This document shows, piece by piece, positions 37,393-47,500 of a stretch of 64,000 nt of DNA. The DNA comes from Oscillospiraceae bacterium (GTDB taxonomy: Bacteria; Bacillota; Clostridia; Oscillospirales; Ruminococcaceae): contig JALFVE010000039.1 of the NCBI GenBank assembly GCA_022787085.1, positions 1 to 64,000 of the forward strand, given 5' to 3'. The notes below the pieces were generated by a model that worked only from the letters and a program-made list of their open reading frames with translations, was not told the origin of the DNA and did not search any database. The translations under genes and the position numbers were made by a program. The stretch's first letter is position 1. Each line of letters opens with the position of its first letter.

Positions 37393-38322
37393 ATGAGCGT
37401 CAAATTCCATCTTCCCGATTTCTGGTCCCATGGTCCCTTGAATCTTGCTCTTATTGATATGATCAAAAGCAATCCCGAATATTTCTATGACGGGGTGGAG
37501 ATTGCTTCCGTTTACGGCTGCTTCCCGCCTGCTGTATGGAACGGCGGCAGAAATATCAACGGCTTTGCTTCCGAGGAGATAATCAAAAAGATTCTTGACG
37601 AGTTTAATTCAAGAGGTATCCCCTGCCGCTTTACCTTCACTAATCCCCATCTCACCGAAGAACATATGAGCGACAGATTCTGCAACCGTCTTCTGGAACT
37701 GGCGGACAATGGACTGAACGAAGCCATTGTCAACACTCAGATCGTTGAAGATCACATTCGGAAAAATTTCCCGAAATACAAGATAACCTCCTCCACCTGC
37801 AAGCAGATAAGAGAGATGGAGCCACTTATCAATGAGCTTGAAAAGGACTACAGCCTTGTGGTCCTCGACTACAACTGGAACAATAACATGGAGGCTCTTG
37901 AACAGATACCCGAAAAATTCCGAGGCAGGCTTGAGGTACTTGTCTGCCCCTACTGCTTCCCCAACTGCAAACGCCGCGGCGAGCATTACAGCTTCCTCGG
38001 AAAGCAGCAGATCAACCGCTCCACTATCAACGCTTTTCAGGGTATGGGCGGCTTGAAGCTGAACGTTAATCAGGAGGAACACTTCCTCTGTGAGGCGATC
38101 AACAGGAATTTCCTCGAGACTGTCGAATTTTCCACTCATGTTACTCCCGACACTCTTTATAACAAATACGTTCCTTTGGGCTATCAGCATTTCAAGATCG
38201 AGGGCAGGACTATCCATCCTCTGAACGTTATTGAAAGCTATGTTTATTATCTCGTTAAGCCCCAATTCAAAGATATGGTCAGACTCAAGCTGGGTCTCAG
38301 CGTTTTTACTCCAAGAAGTTAA
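37393..38322 (+). CDS. Conserved hypothetical protein (TIM-barrel/U32-like)
   Basis: 309-aa; CPYCFPNCKRRGEHY Cys cluster; PFAM identity not certain. Confidence 0.55.
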   Translation: MSVKFHLPDFWSHGPLNLALIDMIKSNPEYFYDGVEIASVYGCFPPAVWNGGRNINGFASEEIIKKILDEFNSRGIPCRFTFTNPHLTEEHMSDRFCNRLLELADNGLNEAIVNTQIVEDHIRKNFPKYKITSSTCKQIREMEPLINELEKDYSLVVLDYNWNNNMEALEQIPEKFRGRLEVLVCPYCFPNCKRRGEHYSFLGKQQINRSTINAFQGMGGLKLNVNQEEHFLCEAINRNFLETVEFSTHVTPDTLYNKYVPLGYQHFKIEGRTIHPLNVIESYVYYLVKPQFKDMVRLKLGLSVFTPRS

Positions 38323-38354
38323 TACTAATCTTTAATCAACCTATGGACAAAGAT

Positions 38355-38517
38355 TATAGCAAGACACAGAAATAGACTGACAAAAGGAGGCGAGGGCAGA
38401 GCGTGAAGAGTTAGGAATGAACCCGTAGGCGGGCTTTGCGCCCAGCAAGGGTGAATGACGACACTATTCACGCTCTGAACCGCCGAACTTGGCAGGATAT
38501 TTTTGTGGATTGCTATA
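38355..38517 (+). ncRNA. Candidate structured ncRNA / MITE-like hairpin element
   Basis: TATAGCAA...TTGCTATA ends; 23/29 matching terminal arms; mismatches mainly tandem GA/GA; nested stems GGCG/CGCC, CAGAGCGTGAA/TTCACGCTCTG, ACCC/GGGT, GGGC/GCCC. Confidence 0.6.
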
Positions 38518-38536
38518 GTATAAATTCACATTTTCG

Positions 38537-38572
38537 ATCCGCCGTTTGAGTTTATATTCGGCGGATTTTTTT
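38537..38572 (+). terminator. Rho-independent terminator
   Basis: ATCCGCCG...CGGCGGAT-TTTTTT. Confidence 0.8.
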
Positions 38573-38672
38573 CTTCTATGTAAATTTTCGTCATTTCTCC
38601 ATGATTCTGCATATTACGATTGACCTGACGAAAAAATTATAGTATAATAGTATCAAGATATTTTGAAAGGCT

Positions 38673-39605
38673 TTGATCTGTATGTTGAGCTTTTTTGACC
38701 ATATTGTCAGACTTATCGACCCGCCCGATATCCGCAAGGTTTACCGTATTCACAGGGAGCTTATCCATCTGCTGGTACGCACTGCCGCTACTGCCAAGGA
38801 CGGTCATTACGACAGGGATATTATTGCCCGTGACGGCAGAGCTGTTCCTGTCCGCATTTATCCTCCTTCCGTTCTCAGCCCCAAAAAGAGAGTAATCATC
38901 TTTTTCCACGGCGGAGGCTGGGTTATTGACGATATTGACAGATATCACAAGGTCTGCCGCCAGCTTTCCACGATCACGGGCAGCTATGTGGTTTCCGTTA
39001 ATTACCGTCTCGCCCCGGAGCACAAATTCCCCGCAGGTCTGAACGACTGCTACGAGGCTTCACGCCGTATTTTCAATTATGCTGTCCGCAGAGGCGTCTC
39101 TCCAAATGATATTATTCTGGCGGGAGACAGTGCGGGCGGAAATCTCGCTGCGGCTGTTTCTCTGATGGCTCGTGACAGGGGGGCTTTCCGTATCCGAAGG
39201 CAGATACTTATTTATCCTGCCGCTGACTGCGAATTCGGCGAGGATTCTCCTTATCCTTCATTTTCCGAAAACGGCAGGGGCTGTATTCTCACTGCCGAGA
39301 GAATGAGAGGCTACTTAGAGCTGTATCTTAACTCCCCCGATGAGAAAAATAATCCATATGCTGCGCCAGCCAAGGCTAAAAGCCTTATTGGTATGCCCGA
39401 CACTCTTATCATTACCGCCGAAAGATGTCCTCTGAGAGACGAGGGCGAGACATTCGGCAAAAAGCTCTTTATGAGCGGCTGCAGAGTCATGGCTTTTCGT
39501 ATCAAAAACGCTTATCATGGCTTTTTTGCTTCCGATCTGCAGTTTAATCCCCATGCCCGCAAGGCGGTCAGCATGATAATGTATTTTCTGCGCCTTACTG
39601 ACTGA
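38673..39605 (+). CDS. Alpha/beta hydrolase (HSL-type esterase/lipase)
   Basis: IFFHGGGWVIDD, GDSAGGNLAAAVSLMARD, likely start at MLSFFDHIV (38682). Confidence 0.88.
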   Translation: MICMLSFFDHIVRLIDPPDIRKVYRIHRELIHLLVRTAATAKDGHYDRDIIARDGRAVPVRIYPPSVLSPKKRVIIFFHGGGWVIDDIDRYHKVCRQLSTITGSYVVSVNYRLAPEHKFPAGLNDCYEASRRIFNYAVRRGVSPNDIILAGDSAGGNLAAAVSLMARDRGAFRIRRQILIYPAADCEFGEDSPYPSFSENGRGCILTAERMRGYLELYLNSPDEKNNPYAAPAKAKSLIGMPDTLIITAERCPLRDEGETFGKKLFMSGCRVMAFRIKNAYHGFFASDLQFNPHARKAVSMIMYFLRLTD

Positions 39606-39622
39606 GGAAAGGAGGAATTTTT

Positions 39623-40945
39623 TTGAGACGTGAAAAGCATATTTCATGGAGCCGTCTCGACAACGCTGCCAAGATATTTCCCTCTACTGTGGAAAAGTCC
39701 GATACCCGTGTATTCCGATTTTCCTGCGAGCTGAATGATGATATCGACCCAGAGCTTCTTCAGAAGGCTGCTGACAGAGCTGCTGAGAGCTATCCCACCT
39801 TTAACATGATAATGAAAAAGGGACTTTTCTGGTATTATCTGGAAAACTGCGATCTGAAGCCTGTTGTTACTGAGGAAAACGATCATGTCTGTGCTGCAAT
39901 TTACGAGGAGGACGCCCGCTCTCTGCTTTACCGCATCACCTATCACCGATGCAGGATAAATCTGGAGGTTTTCCATGTTATTGCAGATGGCACAGGGGCT
40001 ATTATGTTCCTGAAAACCATTGTTTACAGATATCTTATTTACAGGTATTCCGAGCTTTTTGAGGGTGAGCTGCCTGTGCTGGATAATGACGCTTCATTCT
40101 CTCAGAAAAACTCCGACGGTTTTTCAAAATATTACGACAAGAGCATTAAAATGCCCCGCTCCAAAAGCGTTAAGGCTTTCAGATTAAAATCCGAAAGGCT
40201 TGAAAACAACAGGCTTTCTGCCATTGAGGGCTTCGCTTCCGTTAAAAGCGTTATCGGGGCGGCGCACAACAACAAGACTACTCTCACCGTTTTTCTTACC
40301 GCTCTTTACATCAAGGCTCTGAGCATGGAAATGTCTGTTTCCAGCAGGAAAAAGCCTGTGGTCATTAATATTCCCGTTAATCTGAGGCAGTTCTTTCCCT
40401 CGGAGACGGCTAAAAACTTTTTCGGAATGATCTCTGTTAAATATGATTTTTTCCGTCGGGACGGTTCTTTGGAGGACATTATTTCCTGCGTGGACAGGCA
40501 GTTCAAGGAGCAGCTTACCAAGGAAAAGCTTGCGGTGAGAATGAACAGTCTCGCTGCTCTGGAGCATAATCCCTTTGTGCGCATTGCTCCACTGCCCCTT
40601 AAAAACCGTGTTCTGAGAATCGCAAGACACATCACCGTCAAAGGCGAAACTTCGGTCATTTCAAACGTAGGGCGTATCCAGATGCCTGAGCAGTTTGACG
40701 GGCTTATCAAAAGCTTTTCCGTTTTTGTGAGCACAGGCAATATTCAGCTCAACATCTGCTCATTTAACGATGTTTTGCAGATGGGCATCACCTCCTGCTA
40801 TGCTTCGACCGACGTTCAGCGGAATTTCTTCCGTGCGCTTACGTCTCAGGGCATTGAGGTCACTATCAGGAGCAATGATTCGTATGCTGAGAGAGAACAG
40901 AAGGAGGAGGCAGAAGTATGCAACAGTGCAGAAAATGCAAAGTAA
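39623..40945 (+). CDS. Condensation-like acyltransferase (alcohol acetyltransferase / PapA-type fold)
   Basis: 440-aa; HVIADGTGAIMFLKTIVYRYL matches HxxxDG-type motif. Confidence 0.65.
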   Translation: MRREKHISWSRLDNAAKIFPSTVEKSDTRVFRFSCELNDDIDPELLQKAADRAAESYPTFNMIMKKGLFWYYLENCDLKPVVTEENDHVCAAIYEEDARSLLYRITYHRCRINLEVFHVIADGTGAIMFLKTIVYRYLIYRYSELFEGELPVLDNDASFSQKNSDGFSKYYDKSIKMPRSKSVKAFRLKSERLENNRLSAIEGFASVKSVIGAAHNNKTTLTVFLTALYIKALSMEMSVSSRKKPVVINIPVNLRQFFPSETAKNFFGMISVKYDFFRRDGSLEDIISCVDRQFKEQLTKEKLAVRMNSLAALEHNPFVRIAPLPLKNRVLRIARHITVKGETSVISNVGRIQMPEQFDGLIKSFSVFVSTGNIQLNICSFNDVLQMGITSCYASTDVQRNFFRALTSQGIEVTIRSNDSYAEREQKEEAEVCNSAENAK

Positions 40946-41577
40946 ATGTTGACGGCGACAAGGAGCGCTGCCCCCTCTGTCAGGGTGAGCTGACCGGCTC
41001 TCCCGAGCCTGAAATGTACCCTAAAATTACAGAAAGCCGCTTCGGAAGCGACTTTCTCTTAAAGCTTATTGCTTTTATTTCCATTTCCGCTGCGGCGGTA
41101 TGCATTGGTACCGATTATATTATTTCGGGACGGATAACATGGTCGCTTATCTGCATCGGCGGTATCATCTGCGCCTGGCTCACTACCTCTGTGGGCATTA
41201 CCTACCGAAGAAGGATACTTAAAAATATCACATGGGAGCTTATTCTCATTACCGCTTTGTCAGTTATCTGGGACAGGTTTACGGGCTGGAGAGGCTGGTC
41301 GGTGGATTTTGTTCTGCCCTGTGCAAGCATCTGCTCGGTGGTTTCCATTTTCATTATTGCTAAGGTTCTGAAAATGAAGGCGGGCGAATATATGCTTTAT
41401 CTTATTTTTGGCGGTTTTTACGGCTTTCTCCCTTTGATATGCCTTATTGCGGGGCTTACAAGGATCACATATCCTTCGGTCATTTGCAGCTGCATCAGCA
41501 TTATTTTTATTGCGGCGCTTTTCCTGTTTCGGGGCAAAACCACTAAGGAAGAGATCGAAAGAAGATTTCATTTATAA
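40918..41577 (+). CDS. DUF6320-like membrane protein with N-terminal zinc ribbon
   Basis: CRKCKVNVDGDKERCPLCQGEL then multiple TM segments. Confidence 0.7.
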   Translation: MQQCRKCKVNVDGDKERCPLCQGELTGSPEPEMYPKITESRFGSDFLLKLIAFISISAAAVCIGTDYIISGRITWSLICIGGIICAWLTTSVGITYRRRILKNITWELILITALSVIWDRFTGWRGWSVDFVLPCASICSVVSIFIIAKVLKMKAGEYMLYLIFGGFYGFLPLICLIAGLTRITYPSVICSCISIIFIAALFLFRGKTTKEEIERRFHL

Positions 41578-43155
41578 TTTCAGATGAACATATTTTTCTG
41601 CAGTCATTTCGCTTAATGTTGCTGTCCGCATATCTGCTTCTTTTGCTGTTTCAAGCTTTTTCGATATTATTTTTACAAGCTCAAGCTCTTCCTCGGGGGA
41701 TATTCTACCCCGAAGCTTTTCTGCTGCGGGGACTGCGTCTGCCGAAAGCTCTCTGAACATGGTTATATCTGCGGCGGGAAGTGTTCCGTTCAGGTATCTG
41801 CTGATATTATACTCGGCTATCAGTCTGTCGGCATTTGAAAAGCTCAGAATCGAAAACATTATCGTGAAGGAAGTTACGGCGAATTTTGACAGGTTGAATT
41901 TTGGGGAGAGCATTGATATCATTATCCCGACAAACAGCACCCCCAGCAAGAGCATGAACCATGTGGTGTAACATCTCAGCCTTGTGAGTCCGTAGACATT
42001 TATGTACATTGCCATTTTGCTTACGGCGGTGACTATGAGCAGAACCGTGAATATGCAGAGAATACAGCTCATTATCTTCAGAAATACAGGTCTGCTGCCG
42101 TCTTCATTGTATTTTGCAAAGAGATTTATGGCTATGATAACTGCCAGATTTATGAGCGAAACAAGGCACAGCTCGAAAAATCCCCGTCTTGCATATTCCG
42201 AATAGCTTCCCATTTCCGCAGGAAGTCTTGAGGCAAAGGAGGACAGAAAATAGGATATCTGAGAAAAGAAAAATATCACATACAGCACACATAGCGGTAC
42301 TGCTGAAAATGCTGCCGCTCCCGACGGCACAAATCTCATTGAGGCGATTTTTGCACAGCAGTCCTCATCGCTGTAATCCACGCTTTCCCCGGAGACATGG
42401 CAGAGGGCGAAGATATAAAATCCCACAGGCAGTCCTATAAATGCCTGTAATGCTATTATCACCAGCGTCTGAACTCCGCCGTCCGCAAGGGAGTTCAGGA
42501 TCGACGCAAAGCCGCTGTCTGCGCTCATTAGCAGAACCCCTGCCGCTATGGTGGAGGGAAGGGCTATCGCAAGCCCTAAAACCACATTTTTTATCGCTTT
42601 TCCCGCTTTGTTTTTTTCCGCTGCCGATCTTATTGCGGATGGACAGGCGCTCATATCCGAAAGCGGTCGGAATATGGCTGCAGCAATATCTATAGGAAAG
42701 AATCTGCGTATCCCTTCAAATTTTCTGTCGGAGGCGGCAAGGCTGCCGTAAACAAGGATAAGCAGGGCGAATATCAGGCATAGCCAACGGATAAGCAGAT
42801 TGGCACTTAAAAATATATTTGCCGAAAACAGGACATACAGAATATTACGCAGCGCCTTTGAGGGCGTTATTTTTTTGCGTTCTTCAAAGCTTTGGGTGAA
42901 TATCAGTGCAAGAAGCAGAAATACCGTCGTTCCCAGTCCCATTCGTGAGGCTGTTATGATGGGCGCTGCCGTCAGCTTTATGAACAGAAAGCCCATAACC
43001 ACTGCTCCGAAGGCATACAGCCTTTCCCGCTTTGAATATTCGCAGTCATTTTTTAAAACGTGAGCTTCATAAGGATAATAGCCCGCTTCATTCATTCTTC
43101 TCGCCCTCCTCCCTTGTAAATTCCAAAATATCTCCGGGCTGACAGTCGAGGACAT
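41572..43155 (-). CDS. DUF4153/DUF4173-like polytopic membrane protein (start probably near 43095)
   Basis: 527-aa ORF with many TM segments; N-terminal part overlaps the upstream XRE gene. Confidence 0.75.
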   Translation of the reverse strand: MSSTVSPEIFWNLQGRRARRMNEAGYYPYEAHVLKNDCEYSKRERLYAFGAVVMGFLFIKLTAAPIITASRMGLGTTVFLLLALIFTQSFEERKKITPSKALRNILYVLFSANIFLSANLLIRWLCLIFALLILVYGSLAASDRKFEGIRRFFPIDIAAAIFRPLSDMSACPSAIRSAAEKNKAGKAIKNVVLGLAIALPSTIAAGVLLMSADSGFASILNSLADGGVQTLVIIALQAFIGLPVGFYIFALCHVSGESVDYSDEDCCAKIASMRFVPSGAAAFSAVPLCVLYVIFFFSQISYFLSSFASRLPAEMGSYSEYARRGFFELCLVSLINLAVIIAINLFAKYNEDGSRPVFLKIMSCILCIFTVLLIVTAVSKMAMYINVYGLTRLRCYTTWFMLLLGVLFVGIMISMLSPKFNLSKFAVTSFTIMFSILSFSNADRLIAEYNISRYLNGTLPAADITMFRELSADAVPAAEKLRGRISPEEELELVKIISKKLETAKEADMRTATLSEMTAEKYVHLKL

Positions 43156-43312
43156 CGCAGAGCTTTTCCAGAGTGGAAAAACGCACTGCTTTTGCCTTGC
43201 CCGTTTTTAATATGGAGAGATTTGCCTGTGTTATGCCGATCTTTTCCGCAAGCTCTCCCGAGCCGATCTTCCTTTTTGCCATCACTACATCAAGATTTAC
43301 TATTATTCCCAT
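43088..43312 (-). CDS. Cro/XRE-family regulator (YozG-like)
   Basis: 74-aa GIIVNLDVVMAKRKIGSGELAEKIGITQANLSILKTGKAKAVRFSTLEKLCDVLDCQPGDILEF. Confidence 0.85.
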   Translation of the reverse strand: MGIIVNLDVVMAKRKIGSGELAEKIGITQANLSILKTGKAKAVRFSTLEKLCDVLDCQPGDILEFTREEGEKNE

Positions 43313-43342
43313 TTATTTTCTTCCTTTCTGCGGCTGATTCTA

Positions 43343-43789
43343 TCAGATAGTATAATCATTTTCCTCTCGAAGCCTTACTGCTTCCTCAAAACAGTTCTTG
43401 ATGACACGAAGGATAAGTCCGATAAATGCGGCTGCAAAGGTGATGACGAACACGATTATTCTCAGTCGGGCAAAGATGAGCGTTATCAATGCTATTACAA
43501 AGCAGCAGTAGGATAGTATCCGCAGGAGTCGGATATTCTTCTCCTCAAAGACCTCTCCCTTCCTGATATTCTCCACAAGCCTATCAAGAACAAATAGTAT
43601 CACAAAGCCCACTGCTGCGCAGGAATAGAAGGTTATCAGCAGAGGTACGGTCACGTCATCGCTCATAAAGGATACCTGTTCGTATATTTCCGCTGCATAG
43701 GGCATGGCAAACAGCGCTCCCACGCACAGCACGATGGCTGTTTTGATAAGTATTGATGTCAGCCTGATTGATCTGTTTTCATTTTTCAT
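43343..43789 (-). CDS. DUF2975 membrane protein
   Basis: 148-aa with four TM segments next to YozG-like XRE gene. Confidence 0.8.
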   Translation of the reverse strand: MKNENRSIRLTSILIKTAIVLCVGALFAMPYAAEIYEQVSFMSDDVTVPLLITFYSCAAVGFVILFVLDRLVENIRKGEVFEEKNIRLLRILSYCCFVIALITLIFARLRIIVFVITFAAAFIGLILRVIKNCFEEAVRLREENDYTI

Positions 43790-43985
43790 TTCATTTTACC
43801 GCCTTTCAATAGTTTTATTCGGGCAAGGAAATTTCCATTGATTGAATTATATCACATCGATTCTTGTTTGTCAATAGTATTTTATCGAATTTCAATAATT
43901 ATTTTTTGAAATACAAAAATACCGCAGTTTTTGCTGCGGTATTTGAGATCTTGATTTTTTTGTTGATTACATTTTGTATGGGCAT

Positions 43986-45263
43986 TTATTCGGACTGCTT
44001 TTTAAGACGGCGTTTTTCTATTAGATAAGCTATCATATTCAGAACTATCAGCAGGCAGGCAATGCTCGCTGCCACAAGATACTGAATCGGATCCAGCGCT
44101 GCAGCTTTATTTATCGCTCCATAACACGCTGCTGCTCCAAAGGAGATCGCCGCTCCTATCAGCTCGGAGGATATCTGTGAGACAGACATAAAGCCCGATG
44201 ACAGAGCATACACTCCCGAGATCACTATTATCATCAGGGCTGATGTGATGAACAGCCCGTTCATCAGTGCGGCGCTTTCATCACCCGGGGCGGGAATACT
44301 GAATATTTCAAACCTTTCCGTTACCACATCATCATAAAAATAGTCCTGCCTGAGAGTATATTCGGTATATACACTCCGAAAGGGCAGTGTATACATGAAC
44401 AAAAACGAGATGATCATAAAGAAAACACAGTTTTGCGTACACTTTTTTCTGCCTTCCTTATCAAACAGGGGCAGCTTTTCATCAGAAAGCTTTTCGTCCT
44501 TTCCCTTGGCGCAGCAGCCCGACAGCCCCACTGCAAGCATACACAAAAAGGCTGTTCCTGCACAGGTAAACGCTGAACCTGCTCCGCTGAGAGCTGACAT
44601 TACTATCACAAGAGCTGTCACTACTGCGCCGGCGATCCTTAAATAGGACATTTTTTGTATCCTTGTCATAAGCCCTTCGCTTCTTGAGGCACGGCAGGTC
44701 TTTTTCAGAAGCTCGCTTCCCCTTGCACCTGTACTCCTGCCCGTTATTATATAAAGCGAGCATCTGAGAGAGGGTCTTGAGGTGGTGACGGATATCATTG
44801 AACCGATACAGACAGCTTTGGCAATATTTTCCATAATGGGCAGAACTACTTCTCCGCTGTTGAGCGCTCCGCCGTTTATTATAAACAGCTCCGAAAGCAC
44901 CACCGAGATGCCCGCAAGGGCTCCCATGGTACTGCCGAGACTGTTAAGATCTCCCAAGCTTCCCGCAAGCCTCGGGTCCACGCTTGCGGAATTTTCAAGT
45001 ATCATTTTTCTGCTGATACCGTATTTTCTGAGCCATATATACTGCACGACCCACAGAAGCAGCCCCAGAAGCGCTGCCGCTGAAACATCCGCAAGGCAGC
45101 TTACATCCTCCGAGCCAAGAAAATATGCTATCCCTGCCAGTACCACTGACAAAAGCGATATCACAAAATATTTATTGCTTACGGCTCCCATTAATGCAGC
45201 TGAAAGCGAAACCGAGCTTTTCTGCTCTGCACACTTCTGCTCCTGCTGAACCGAATTTATCAT
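43986..45263 (-). CDS. Polytopic membrane protein, unknown
   Basis: 425-aa multiple hydrophobic segments. Confidence 0.6.
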   Translation of the reverse strand: MINSVQQEQKCAEQKSSVSLSAALMGAVSNKYFVISLLSVVLAGIAYFLGSEDVSCLADVSAAALLGLLLWVVQYIWLRKYGISRKMILENSASVDPRLAGSLGDLNSLGSTMGALAGISVVLSELFIINGGALNSGEVVLPIMENIAKAVCIGSMISVTTSRPSLRCSLYIITGRSTGARGSELLKKTCRASRSEGLMTRIQKMSYLRIAGAVVTALVIVMSALSGAGSAFTCAGTAFLCMLAVGLSGCCAKGKDEKLSDEKLPLFDKEGRKKCTQNCVFFMIISFLFMYTLPFRSVYTEYTLRQDYFYDDVVTERFEIFSIPAPGDESAALMNGLFITSALMIIVISGVYALSSGFMSVSQISSELIGAAISFGAAACYGAINKAAALDPIQYLVAASIACLLIVLNMIAYLIEKRRLKKQSE

Positions 45264-45421
45264 ATCATCATCTCGCTATAAAAATATTATCACAAAAATA
45301 TTTAACCGTTCTTAATAATTATATCATAAAAGCTTATTTTTGTCAATGGGTTTTGGAATTTAATGTTTTTTCAGAAAGCCTCGGAAATTTTTATTTCTTG
45401 GGAAATTTTTTGCAAATACTA

Positions 45422-45469
45422 TTGACAAATGAAATATAGGTTGGTATAATGTATATAATGTATATATAC
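45422..45469 (+). promoter_or_regulatory. Promoter and operator of GntR-ABC operon
   Basis: TTGACA (45422-45427), 17-bp spacer, TATAAT (45445-45450), then dyad GTATATA-N5-TATATAC (45451-45469). Confidence 0.8.
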
Positions 45470-45484
45470 AATCTGAGGTGTACC

Positions 45485-45868
45485 ATGGATATTATTATCA
45501 GCAATTCCTCGGGAGAGCCGATTTATCTGCAAATTTCCTCACAGATAAAGGCGATGATAATGCGGGGTGAGCTTTCCGAGGGCGACCCGCTCCCCTCTAT
45601 GCGCACTCTTGCCGCTGAGCTGAGAATAAGCGTTATTACCACAAAACGGGCATACGAGGAGCTTGAAAGAGACGGCTATATCGAATCCTACACGGGCAAG
45701 GGCAGCTTTGTCAAGGGACAGAATACCGAGCTTATCAAGGAGGAAAATCTGAGGCAGGCTGAGGAGCTGCTTCGGCAGGCGTGCGAAAAGGCTAAGCTCT
45801 GCGGTGTCGGGCTTTCGGAGCTTACGGAAATTCTTGAAATTGTTTACGGAGGTTTGGACAATGACTGA
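45485..45868 (+). CDS. GntR-family (YtrA subfamily) regulator
   Basis: EPIYLQISSQIKAMIMRGELSEGDPLPSMRTLAAELRISVITTKRAYEELERDGYIESYTGKGSFV. Confidence 0.92.
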   Translation: MDIIISNSSGEPIYLQISSQIKAMIMRGELSEGDPLPSMRTLAAELRISVITTKRAYEELERDGYIESYTGKGSFVKGQNTELIKEENLRQAEELLRQACEKAKLCGVGLSELTEILEIVYGGLDND

Positions 45869-46739
45869 TTTTGAAAATGCCATTGAAATAAGCGGGCTTA
45901 CAAAAAAATATGACGGCTTTACCCTAAACGATGTGAGCTTTAATGTTCCCAAAGGAAGCATTATGGGCTTTATCGGTCAGAACGGCGCAGGAAAGACCAC
46001 CACGATCAAGACTATTCTGAACATTATCAAGGCTGACAGCGGAAATATCAACATTTTCGGAATGGATCACATTGAGCATGAATACGAGATAAAGGAGGAT
46101 ATTTCCGCAGTATTTGACGAGCTCCCTTTCCATGACAGTCTCAGCGCTAAGCAGCTGGAGATTATCATGGGAGGGATATATAAAAAATGGGATAATGCCA
46201 AATTCAAGGAATATCTTGACCGATTCTGTCTCCCCGAGAAAAAGCCCTTCGGAAAGTTTTCAAAGGGTATGAAAATGAAGCTCCAGATCGCTGCCGCTCT
46301 TTCCCACGGCGCAAGACTGCTTATTATGGACGAGGCTACCACGGGTCTTGACCCTGTTATTCGAGACGAGATCCTTCATATATTTCTCGAATATCTGGAG
46401 GACGAAAACAACAGCATTTTAATGTCCTCCCACATTACAAGCGACCTTGAAAAGATCGCTGACAGCGTGACTTTTATTGATAAAGGCAGACTGCTTATCA
46501 GCGGCTACAAGGACGATATCATCGAAAGCCACGGGGTCCTAAAATGCTCCCGCTCGGATTATGAAGCCATTGACAAAAATGATTTTGTCAGCGCAAGAAT
46601 TTCTGATTTCGGCGTGAATGTTATGGTTTCGGACAGAAATGCCTGCGCAAAGAAATATTCGGGTCTTGTAATGGACAACACCACCCTTGATGAAATTATG
46701 GTCTACTATGTTAATGCCGCAAAAAAGGAGTGGACATGA
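45861..46739 (+). CDS. ABC transporter ATP-binding protein
   Basis: IGQNGAGKTTTIK, FSKGMKMKLQIAAALSHGARLLIMDEATTGLDP. Confidence 0.94.
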   Translation: MTDFENAIEISGLTKKYDGFTLNDVSFNVPKGSIMGFIGQNGAGKTTTIKTILNIIKADSGNINIFGMDHIEHEYEIKEDISAVFDELPFHDSLSAKQLEIIMGGIYKKWDNAKFKEYLDRFCLPEKKPFGKFSKGMKMKLQIAAALSHGARLLIMDEATTGLDPVIRDEILHIFLEYLEDENNSILMSSHITSDLEKIADSVTFIDKGRLLISGYKDDIIESHGVLKCSRSDYEAIDKNDFVSARISDFGVNVMVSDRNACAKKYSGLVMDNTTLDEIMVYYVNAAKKEWT

Positions 46740-47500
46740 TGAAAGGTCTGTTTTACAGGGAGCTTTATCTTACGAGGAAAACATATTTAAGCGCAGTTTG
46801 TGTGTATGTTCTTATAACTGTTCTCTGCGTGCTGATAAATCTGAGCATTTCCTTTGGTAATCTCAGATATTTAATTGCGGCTGACAACAAAGCAACCCTC
46901 GATTCCCTTTTCTACATAAGCGTGATCATTCCATCGGCAGTGCTTTATTTGATGTCGTCGGCTAATTTTGAGCTTATTGATAAGGATATCACCTCAAAAT
47001 GGCTTCTGTTTCAGTATTCAACTCCCGTCAGCGAGAAAAAATACGCTTTTGTAAAGATCATGATAATCTTCTGCACAATTTCTTTTTCTTTTATTATGTC
47101 AATGGCTAATGCCGCTCTTTTCTGCGCTTTGTACGGCAGAAGCCTTGAACGTGAGCTTCTTGGACTGCTTCTTGTTCTGATGCCTGTCACTGCTCTCGGA
47201 GCGTTGCTGCTCATATCCCTGACCATATTTTTGAAAAGCTCCACAACAGCGGCAATTCTGATCATTATTGCAGCTTTTGCCGCAGCATATCCTTTTATGA
47301 TGAAGCTTATCATTGCTTCTTCGGATAATTCGGAGGATTTTACGCTTATGCCTTTTCTTGAAAATATTGCCCGATTTATCCCCGCATACCCTGTTATTAC
47401 TCTTTTCATACTCGCGGCAGGTCAGCTTGTGATAACGGCAATTCTTAAAAAACGTGAGAATTTCCCCCGCAGAATTAAAAAGGAGGCTGTCAAGAAATGA
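46736..47500 (+). CDS. ABC-2 type permease
   Basis: ~255-aa six-TM pattern in ABC operon. Confidence 0.8.
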   Translation: MMKGLFYRELYLTRKTYLSAVCVYVLITVLCVLINLSISFGNLRYLIAADNKATLDSLFYISVIIPSAVLYLMSSANFELIDKDITSKWLLFQYSTPVSEKKYAFVKIMIIFCTISFSFIMSMANAALFCALYGRSLERELLGLLLVLMPVTALGALLLISLTIFLKSSTTAAILIIIAAFAAAYPFMMKLIIASSDNSEDFTLMPFLENIARFIPAYPVITLFILAAGQLVITAILKKRENFPRRIKKEAVKK

